A DNA stretch of 64,000 nt from CAVSCR01 sp963726575 (GTDB taxonomy: Bacteria > Actinomycetota > Actinomycetes > JAHEKZ01), in the NCBI GenBank assembly GCA_963726575.1, contig CAVSCR010000003.1:558001-622000 (forward strand), read 5' to 3'. The position numbers and the translations under genes are program-made. Positions 57,884 to 64,000 of the stretch are shown piece by piece (within the stretch, counting starts at the first letter, position 1; each line of letters opens with the position of its first letter). The notes beneath the pieces were generated by a model, which saw nothing but the letters and a program-made list of their open reading frames with translations, did not search any database and was not told where the DNA came from.

Positions 57884-59907
57884 GCCTCAGCATGACGTAC
57901 CGGGTCAACGTCGCGAAGGTCGATCAGGGTCGGCGGGTCGGCAGCGGCAGCCTGAGCCGCCTTGAGCACGTCGGTGATCTCGGTTCCGATGAGCTCGTGA
58001 CGCTCCAGCAGGGCGTCGCGCAGCGCTGCCACCAGGTGCTGGTTCGCGGCCAGCAGGCCCTGTACGAGCACCTTCTGGTCCTGCAGCAGGTCTTCGACGC
58101 GACGGCGGCCGTCCTCGTCGGCCAGCACCCGGCCGGCAATGTTGCTGTCGTTGAAGGCACTGTTACGCACGGCCGCGTACGACACCAGCGACCCCATCAT
58201 CCCGCACGAGCCGACCATCTCAGCTGCGACATTCGTGGCGTAGAGCAGGTCGCCGCCAGGACCCGTCGACACGTCGTTGAAGAACAGCTCCTCCGCGGTC
58301 TGACCACCGAGTGCGATCTGGACCAGACCGAGCATCTCGGTGCGCGACCTGGTGTACACCTCGTCCGCGTCACCGTGGGCGAGCAGGCCCAACGCCTCGC
58401 GGCGCTTCACGATCGTGAGGATCTCGAGCCGACGCGTGGGCGCCACGAGGTAGGCGACGGTGGCGTGGCCCGCCTCGTGGGTGGCGATCAGCCGCTTCTC
58501 GCGTTCGGTGTACGCCACCGGTTGACCCAGGCCCACCTCCTCCACCAGCCTGGCCCGCTCGACGTCGCTCCATGTCATGGCACGGTCGCCGCGGCGCACC
58601 GCGTTGACGAGGGCCTCGTCGAAGAGGTGCTCGATCATCACCGGCGTGTACCCCTGCGTGGCGGCGGCGAGTGCGTCGCGCTGATCGTCGGAGTCGAGCT
58701 CGGGACCGTGCGCCTTGAGCACGAGGTAGTGGTCGATGATCTCTCGGCGTCCGCTGCGCGTCGGACGTTCGAATGTCAGACGGCGGTCGAAGCGCCCTGG
58801 GCGCAGCAGCGCGGGGTCGAGGTTGTCGGCCCGGTTCGTGGCCGCGATCAGGAGAACGTTCGTGCTCGGCGGTTGGGGCTGCTTGATCTGGCGGTCAGCC
58901 GGCAGGTACAGGTTCACCGCGTTGACGGCTTTGGCCCGCATCTTCTGCCACCCGGTCGGCTCGTCGAACGACTGCATCTGCACCAGGAGCTCGTTGACGA
59001 CGCCACCGACGCCCTCACTGATCATCGAGCGGTTGACCTCGGCGCCGGATCCCATCGCGGGTTGCGCGTAGCTCGCCGGGAGTCCGGTCAGCCCCCCGCA
59101 CGACGTCAGGCTGGACTGGCGAGCCCGCAGCACGTCTGGCAGCCCGGAGGCAGACATGCCGCCGCGCGCCACCGCGATGGCGTCGATCTCCTCCATGAAC
59201 CCGATGGCGCCGCCCTCTTGGCGGGCGACCTTGCGCAGGTGCTTGAAGTACGAGCGGATCTTGCGTGCGGTGGCGCCGTAGTACATCGACTGGAACGAGG
59301 TCGCCGACACGAACACGAACGGAACACCCGCCTCGCGCGCCATCGCCTTGGCCAGGAATGTCTTGCCCGTTCCCGGGTCGCCCTCGAACAACAGGCCGCG
59401 ACGTGGCGTGCCGCCCATCTCGTCGGAGAACTGCTTGTGCGCCAGGAAGAGGTTCAGGGAACGCACCACGTCTTCCTTGACCGGATCGATTCCCTTGACG
59501 TCGGCCAGGGTGACGTCGATCTGCTCCGGTCGATACATGACGTGCGGCGAGCGTCCACCGATGACGAACGGCACGATCAGCGCTGCGACCAGCGTCACCA
59601 TGAGCAGGACCGGCATGAGCATCAGCCAGTCGATGTGCGGTCGTCCCGGGTGGACCGGGTGCCCGGTCAGGATGCGCAGCCACAGATACAGCGCGGGCAA
59701 GGCGATGATGAGGAACAGGGTGCGCAGCCGACGGCGGCGCTGACGCTCGCGGCTCTGGCCTACGTCGGCGGTGTGCGCGCGGAGCACGTCCGGTGAGGCA
59801 TCAGCAGATCCCGGATCGAAGTGCTCCCGCTCCCCTGTGGCCAACGTGATCCCTCCCCGGTCTGCGCTGAGGACACGAGCCTGTCCCAGACGGGCCGGGA
59901 GCGGCAT
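57880..59907 (-). CDS. FtsH-like AAA+ ATPase with M41 metalloprotease domain
   Basis: 675 residues. Basic N-terminal region, two TM segments (~63–83 and ~95–116), then AAA domain: Walker A LLFEGDPGTGKTFLAKAMAR, pore loop SFQSMYYGATARKIRSYF, Walker B IGFMEEIDAIAVARGG, second region of homology NRADNLDPALLRPGRFDRR with arginine finger. Protease domain with zinc motif THEAGHATVAYLV and the acidic ligand region GPGGDLLYATNVAAEMVG. Compared with FtsH, the first acidic residue of Walker B is Glu instead of Asp and a ~50-residue insertion follows. Membrane protein turnover is likely, with altered ATPase properties (inference). Confidence 0.9.
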   Translation of the reverse strand: MPLPARLGQARVLSADRGGITLATGEREHFDPGSADASPDVLRAHTADVGQSRERQRRRRLRTLFLIIALPALYLWLRILTGHPVHPGRPHIDWLMLMPVLLMVTLVAALIVPFVIGGRSPHVMYRPEQIDVTLADVKGIDPVKEDVVRSLNLFLAHKQFSDEMGGTPRRGLLFEGDPGTGKTFLAKAMAREAGVPFVFVSATSFQSMYYGATARKIRSYFKHLRKVARQEGGAIGFMEEIDAIAVARGGMSASGLPDVLRARQSSLTSCGGLTGLPASYAQPAMGSGAEVNRSMISEGVGGVVNELLVQMQSFDEPTGWQKMRAKAVNAVNLYLPADRQIKQPQPPSTNVLLIAATNRADNLDPALLRPGRFDRRLTFERPTRSGRREIIDHYLVLKAHGPELDSDDQRDALAAATQGYTPVMIEHLFDEALVNAVRRGDRAMTWSDVERARLVEEVGLGQPVAYTEREKRLIATHEAGHATVAYLVAPTRRLEILTIVKRREALGLLAHGDADEVYTRSRTEMLGLVQIALGGQTAEELFFNDVSTGPGGDLLYATNVAAEMVGSCGMMGSLVSYAAVRNSAFNDSNIAGRVLADEDGRRRVEDLLQDQKVLVQGLLAANQHLVAALRDALLERHELIGTEITDVLKAAQAAAADPPTLIDLRDVDPVRHAEA

Positions 59908-59948
59908 TGCCAGGAGACCGGGGTCACCCAGATGGCCTATCAGGTCGA

Positions 59949-60842
59949 TCAGTCAAGGCCCGAGAAGAGGTCTTCCTCGAACCCTGACTCGCCGATCGCC
60001 ACGACGTCGCCCTTGGCGATGCGGAAGAACTCGTAACCCAGCGCCTCTGGACCGGCCAGCTCGGCGACCCGGAAGAAGTCGTTGTCCGGCTCGATCTGTG
60101 TGGTGTGGGCGCGCAAGGCTGCCATCTTCTGCGGTTCGTAAGCGCGGGCGTCGACGCGCGTGGTGACGGCCTCGTCGTCGTTGGCCCACGGCAGGTCGTC
60201 CACGCTCTCCAGACCGAAGAACGCGTTGCCTCCCGCTGCCACGAGAGCGTCGATACCTTGCTGCACGAACGACTTCGGCAGCGCGGTCCAGTACACCTTG
60301 GCGATGTCCCAGGCGGCCCCGAGCTCGGGCCGGAACGACGACACGGCCGCCAGTGACGTGGCGTAGGTGGCGACGCGGTGAGCCTGAATGTGGTCCGGAT
60401 GTCCGTAGGCACCGAAGTCGTCGTACGTCAGGAGCACCTGCGGTCGGACCTCGCGGATCACCGACACCAGGTGGCTGCTGGCTTCGAGCAGATCGGCTCC
60501 CCAGAACGCATCGTCGCGGTCGTTGCTCGGGGTCCCCATCATTCCGGAGTCGCGGTAGCGACCGGCCCCTCCGAGGAACCGGTGGTCGGTGACACCGAGC
60601 TGCTTCATGGCGTCGTCGAGCTCGCCGACCCGCTGCTCGCCGAGGGAGTCGTCGGCGTGTGCCGCTAGATGGACGAGGTCGGGGACCAGCACCTCTCCCT
60701 CCTCGCCCCTCGTGCAGGTGACCAGGACCACCCGAGCACCCTCGGCAGCCATGCGTGCCATCGTCGCCCCGGTGGCGATCGTCTCGTCGTCGGGATGAGC
60801 GTGCACGAGCAGGAGCCGGCGGTCGACGGCGGGCGTGGTCAT
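59949..60842 (-). CDS. mshB: N-acetyl-1-D-myo-inositol-2-amino-2-deoxyglucopyranoside deacetylase (mycothiol synthesis)
   Basis: 297 residues of the PIG-L/LmbE family. Zinc site LLVHAHPDDETIATGATMAR (His, Asp-Asp), TYDDFGAYGHPDHIQAHRVA (late HPDH His), GGAGRYRDSGMMGTPSNDR typical for MshB, and the C-terminal FFRVAELAGPEALGYEFFR. Deacetylates GlcNAc-Ins in mycothiol formation. No Shine-Dalgarno, with TAGGCT seven bases before the ATG, so the transcript is probably leaderless. Confidence 0.93.
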   Translation of the reverse strand: MTTPAVDRRLLLVHAHPDDETIATGATMARMAAEGARVVLVTCTRGEEGEVLVPDLVHLAAHADDSLGEQRVGELDDAMKQLGVTDHRFLGGAGRYRDSGMMGTPSNDRDDAFWGADLLEASSHLVSVIREVRPQVLLTYDDFGAYGHPDHIQAHRVATYATSLAAVSSFRPELGAAWDIAKVYWTALPKSFVQQGIDALVAAGGNAFFGLESVDDLPWANDDEAVTTRVDARAYEPQKMAALRAHTTQIEPDNDFFRVAELAGPEALGYEFFRIAKGDVVAIGESGFEEDLFSGLD

Positions 60843-60849
60843 GGCCTAG

Positions 60850-60880
60850 AGCCTAGATCGACCTACGAGGGCACTGTCAG
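60850..60880 (-). promoter_or_regulatory. Candidate mshB promoter, leaderless type
   Basis: On the minus strand CTGACA (60880–60875), a 19-bp spacer, TAGGCT (60855–60850), then seven bases to the mshB ATG. Confidence 0.5.
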
Positions 60881-60895
60881 TGATTGGATGCCGAG

Positions 60896-63016
60896 ATGTC
60901 GTCCGAGGTGACCACCCAGGAGTCGTTCCCGCGCCACAGCGCCCGCACCCGCAATTTCACGCTCGGCCGACCCCGCAGCTTCACGGTGAGCCCGGACGGA
61001 CAGCGGGTCGTGTTCGTGCGGTCGTTGTCGGGCGACGACCCGGTCGGTCGTCTCTGGGTGCTCGATGTCGAGTCCGGGGAGGAACGGCTCGTCGCCGACC
61101 CGCCGCACCTGTTGGGCTCGGCCACCGAGGAGCTGTCGGCCCAGGAGCGGGCGCGCCGGGAACGGACCAGGGAGACGGCTGCCGGGCTCGTGGGTTACGC
61201 CACCGACGAGCAGGTGAGCGTCGCAGCATTCGCGTTGTCCGGCCGCCTCTTCGTCGCCGACCTTCTCGAGGGGGGGCCAGCGGCGGCGTCCGCGCACGAG
61301 CTCCCCGCTCATGGGCCGGTGCTCGACCCCAGACCTGACCCCACGGGGGCTCAGATCGCCTACGCCAGCGGCGGCACGCTTCGGGTCATCGAGATCGACG
61401 GCGGCAACGACCGGTGGCTGATCGGTCCGGACGAGGAAGAGCCGGACGTCACGTGGGGGCTGCCGGAGTTCGTGGCCGCCGAGGAGCTGGAGCGTTACCA
61501 CGGCTTCTGGTGGGCACCGGACGGGCGCCGCCTGGTCGTGCAGCGAAGCGACGAGGCCGGCGTCAACGTGTGGCACGTCAGCGATCCGGCCCATCCTGGG
61601 GTCTCCTCGGTGACCCAGCGCTACCCGGCCGCCGGCACCGCGAACGCCGACGTCTCACTGTGGTTGGTGGACCTCGCCGGCGGCCGGGTTCCGATCACGT
61701 GGGATCGCGAGACGTTCGAGTACGTGACCGCGGTGCGCTGGGAGTCCTCCGGCGCTCCGCTGGTGCAGGTGATGGACCGACGCCAGTCACACGCCAGGAC
61801 GATGGCCGTCGAGACCTCGACCGGCGGCACGCGCGTCGTGCGCGAGCAGACGGACCCGTGCTGGGTCGACGTCGTCGGGGGGGTGCCCGCGTGGCTGTCC
61901 GACGGCAGACTGCTCACCGTGGAGCCGGTCGGCGACCGCTACGCACTGTGCGCCGACGGTGTCGCCATGACCCCTGAGGGCCTGCAGGTGCGCGCAGTGG
62001 TCGACGTCGTCGACGGCCGCGTGCTGTTCAGCGCCACCACCGAGCCGACCGAGCAACACCTGTGGTGGTGGGCACCTGACGCAACGCCGACGATCACGGC
62101 CGTCACGTCGACGTCGGGTGTGCATTCCGGCGCCGTCGGTGGACCGACGCTCGTGGTGGTCTCTGCGACGCTGGACCAGCCCGGGTCGAGCGCCAGCATC
62201 TGGAACGCCGACGCGCGGCAGGAGGTGCGCTCGTTCGCCGAGTCCCCTGCGGTCGTGGCGCGACCGACCCTGGGAGCCACGCCCCAGCACGACGTACGGA
62301 TGGCGGTGCTCTTCCCGACCGGTTGGGTTCCTGGCTCGGGTCAGCTCCCGGTCCTCATGGCCCCGTACGGAGGACCGCACGGGCAACAGGTGCTGCGCGC
62401 ACAGAGCAGCTTCTCCAGTGCCCAGTGGTTCGCCGACCAGGGATTCGCGGTCGTCGTGGCAGACGGGCGCGGCACGCCGCGCGATCCGAGCTGGGAGCGA
62501 GCCGCTCGGTTCGACCTGGCCGACGTGGTGGTGGCCGACCAGGTGGAGGCGTTGCAGACGGCGGCTGCCACGTTCAGTGATCTCGATCTGGAGCGCGTCG
62601 CGATCCGCGGCTGGTCGTTCGGCGGCTACCTCGCCGCGATGGCCGTGCTCGCTCGGCCCGACGTGTTCCATGCCGCCATCGCCGGCGCTCCGGTCACTGA
62701 CTGGTCGCTGTACGACACGGCCTACACCGAGCGGTACCTCGGCCTGCCCCAGGAACGGCCCGACGTGTACGGCCGGTTGTCGCTACTGCCGCGCGCGGAG
62801 TCGCTGAGCCGCCCCCTGCTGATCATCCACGGTCTGGCCGACGACAACGTGTTCGCAGCCCACAGCCTGCAGCTGTCCGCTCGACTCCTGGCCGCGGGAC
62901 GACCACACTCGCTGCTCCCGCTGTCGGGAATCACCCACATGACGCCGCAGCCCGAGGTGGCGGAGAACCTCTTGCTGGTGCAGCTGGACTTCTTGCGTCA
63001 GGCGCTGGGCAGCTAG
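60896..63016 (+). CDS. S9 family prolyl oligopeptidase (DPP-IV-like)
   Basis: 706 residues, ATG 60896. N-terminal beta-propeller (SFTVSPDGQRVVFVRSLSGD; EEEPDVTWGLPEFVAAEELE with the paired Glu typical of DPP-IV; YHGFWWAPDGRRLVVQRSDE) and C-terminal alpha/beta-hydrolase: VLMAPYGGPHGQQVLRAQSS, oxyanion region, nucleophile Ser in IRGWSFGGYLAAMAVLARPD, Asp in IIHGLADDNVFAAHSLQLSA, His in SGITHMTP. Cleaves after Xaa-Pro dipeptides. No signal peptide, so cytoplasmic. Divergent from mshB, converging with the ABC gene. Confidence 0.93.
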   Translation: MSSEVTTQESFPRHSARTRNFTLGRPRSFTVSPDGQRVVFVRSLSGDDPVGRLWVLDVESGEERLVADPPHLLGSATEELSAQERARRERTRETAAGLVGYATDEQVSVAAFALSGRLFVADLLEGGPAAASAHELPAHGPVLDPRPDPTGAQIAYASGGTLRVIEIDGGNDRWLIGPDEEEPDVTWGLPEFVAAEELERYHGFWWAPDGRRLVVQRSDEAGVNVWHVSDPAHPGVSSVTQRYPAAGTANADVSLWLVDLAGGRVPITWDRETFEYVTAVRWESSGAPLVQVMDRRQSHARTMAVETSTGGTRVVREQTDPCWVDVVGGVPAWLSDGRLLTVEPVGDRYALCADGVAMTPEGLQVRAVVDVVDGRVLFSATTEPTEQHLWWWAPDATPTITAVTSTSGVHSGAVGGPTLVVVSATLDQPGSSASIWNADARQEVRSFAESPAVVARPTLGATPQHDVRMAVLFPTGWVPGSGQLPVLMAPYGGPHGQQVLRAQSSFSSAQWFADQGFAVVVADGRGTPRDPSWERAARFDLADVVVADQVEALQTAAATFSDLDLERVAIRGWSFGGYLAAMAVLARPDVFHAAIAGAPVTDWSLYDTAYTERYLGLPQERPDVYGRLSLLPRAESLSRPLLIIHGLADDNVFAAHSLQLSARLLAAGRPHSLLPLSGITHMTPQPEVAENLLLVQLDFLRQALGS

Positions 63017-63031
63017 TCGCCGGCTGGCGAC

Positions 63032-64000
63032 CTACGCGCCGGACTCCGCCGGAGCCCGGCCGGCCGCCGAGGCCAGCCCCACCGTCTCGGAGTCGGTCAT
63101 CGGGAAGTGGCAGGCCACCGCATGACCCGGAGACTCGTTCACCAGCGGGGGCTTCTCGACCGAGCAGATCTCCTGGGCCTTCCAGCACCTGGTGCGGAAG
63201 ACACATCCCGACGGCGGGTTGATCGGGCTGGGCAGATCACCCGTGAGCAGGATCCGCTTGCGACTGCGCTCTAGCTCCGGGTCGGGCAGGGGAACCGCCG
63301 ACAGCAGCGCGACCGTGTACGGGTGGCGCGGGCGGGCGTAGAGCGCGTCGGACGGGGTGAACTCCACGACGTTGCCCAGGTACATGACGGCAACCCGGTC
63401 GGAGATGTGACGCACCACTGACAGGTCGTGAGCGATGAACAGGTACGCGATCCCGAACTCGTTCTGGATGTCCTCCAGGAGGTTCACCACCTGCGCCTGG
63501 ATCGACACATCGAGGGCCGACACCGGCTCGTCGCAGATGATCAGCTTGGGGTTCAAGGCGATGGCGCGGGCCACCCCGATGCGCTGCCTCTGTCCGCCGG
63601 AGAACTCGTTCGGGTAGCGGTTGTAGTGCTCGGGGTTGAGACCCACGCGCGCCATGAGCTCCTGGACCGCGAGGCGGACGCCACCGGGTGGTGTGATGCC
63701 TTGGATCTCGAAGGGCTGGGAGATGATGCCGCCGACCGTGTGCCGCGGGTTCAGTGACGAGTACGGGTCCTGGAAGATCATCTGCATGTCGCGACGCAGC
63801 GGCACCATCTCGCGTCGGCTCAGCGTTGTGATGTCGCGGCCCTGGTAGATGATGGTGCCGTCCGTCGGTTCCAGCAGCTTCAGCATCGTGCGACCAGCCG
63901 TCGACTTGCCCGAACCGCTCTCCCCGACCAGACCGACGGTCTCTCCCTGGTGCAGGTCGATGTCGATGCCGTCCACGGCCTTGACGTCACCGATCTTGCG
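63032..64000 (-). CDS. Oligopeptide/dipeptide ABC transporter ATPase (OppF/DppF type), 5' truncated by window
   Basis: Last ~322 residues of the ATP-binding subunit; the frame runs off the right edge (KIGDVKAVDGIDIDL) so the start is outside. Walker A LVGESGSGKSTAGRTMLKLL, Q-loop MQMIFQDPYSSLNPR, signature NEFSGGQRQRIGVARAIALN, Walker B LIICDEPVSALDVSIQAQVV, H-loop YLFIAHDLSVVRHISDRVAV, and the C-terminal oligo_HPY Cys segment (PPSGCVFRTRCWKAQEICSV). Energises uptake of peptides or similar; partner permease and OppD are probably to the right. Confidence 0.95.
   Translation of the reverse strand, partial: RKIGDVKAVDGIDIDLHQGETVGLVGESGSGKSTAGRTMLKLLEPTDGTIIYQGRDITTLSRREMVPLRRDMQMIFQDPYSSLNPRHTVGGIISQPFEIQGITPPGGVRLAVQELMARVGLNPEHYNRYPNEFSGGQRQRIGVARAIALNPKLIICDEPVSALDVSIQAQVVNLLEDIQNEFGIAYLFIAHDLSVVRHISDRVAVMYLGNVVEFTPSDALYARPRHPYTVALLSAVPLPDPELERSRKRILLTGDLPSPINPPSGCVFRTRCWKAQEICSVEKPPLVNESPGHAVACHFPMTDSETVGLASAAGRAPAESGA

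Noticed and set aside
57892..59796. Plus-strand open frame of over 600 codons opposite the FtsH-like gene
   Set aside because: Antisense artefact; the minus strand carries Walker A, arginine finger and HEAGH.
1..64000. CRISPR array
   Set aside because: No short regularly spaced direct repeats or cas genes seen.

Overview
The window is 64 kb of high-GC DNA from an actinobacterium. Evidence: many GTG starts and ATGA/GTGA gene overlaps, a mycothiol-pathway deacetylase (mshB), DUF3117, actinobacterial folP2, and a gene backbone that matches the mrp–tatB–htrA–O-methyltransferase–DUF3117–folP2–LOG–dapE–dapD–dapC–fdxC region of Mycobacterium tuberculosis (about Rv1177–Rv1229c). Genus and family cannot be fixed from sequence alone; a Propionibacteriales/Nocardioides-like or Kineosporiales-like organism is plausible.

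Layout. (1) 1–430: 3' end of mrp. (2) About 0.6–24.8 kb: an accessory block between mrp and tatB. It holds a secreted phosphoesterase, three secreted beta-propeller genes (the third with fibronectin-III domains and about seven frame changes), and a polysaccharide locus with an O-antigen-ligase-like polymerase/ligase, Wzz-like chain-length protein, Wzx-like flippase, two GT4 glycosyltransferases, two secreted glycosidase-like proteins and five different sulfotransferases. The likely product is a sulfated cell-surface or exported glycan (inference). An ECF sigma gene and a start-less ORF are embedded in it. (3) 24.8–33 kb: tatB, htrA, O-methyltransferase (sigE and rseA, expected here, are absent), pepA, DUF3117, a SRPBCC protein, a short DivIVA-like protein, folP2 and two LOG-family genes. 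(4) 33–43.2 kb: yceI with a symmetric operator region, small metabolic enzymes (aldo/keto reductase, VOC, YCII, carboxymuconolactone decarboxylase-like), then lysine/diaminopimelate genes dapE, dapD and dapC plus a ferredoxin. (5) 43.3–46.7 kb: GNAT acetyltransferase, VanW-family envelope protein, flavin reductase. (6) 46.7–57.9 kb: a leftward chemosensory operon, cheW – four methyl-accepting proteins – hybrid cheA – response regulator with GAF, without cheR, cheB or flagellar genes. The four receptors have unrelated-looking multi-TM sensor halves but practically identical signalling halves (repeats of about 0.8 kb). (7) 57.4–64 kb: DUF6113-like membrane protein, an FtsH-like AAA protease, mshB, an S9 prolyl oligopeptidase-type peptidase, and the start-truncated gene of an oligopeptide ABC ATPase.

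How they fit together. Regions 3–5 are mostly conserved housekeeping genes (protein export and quality control, folate, diaminopimelate, mycothiol). The two accessory systems are the sulfotransferase-rich polysaccharide island and the chemosensory array with homogenised receptors; these are the most interesting parts. Several frameshifts (5987–8132, near 34730, near 54803) are either real decay or sequencing errors and should be checked on reads.
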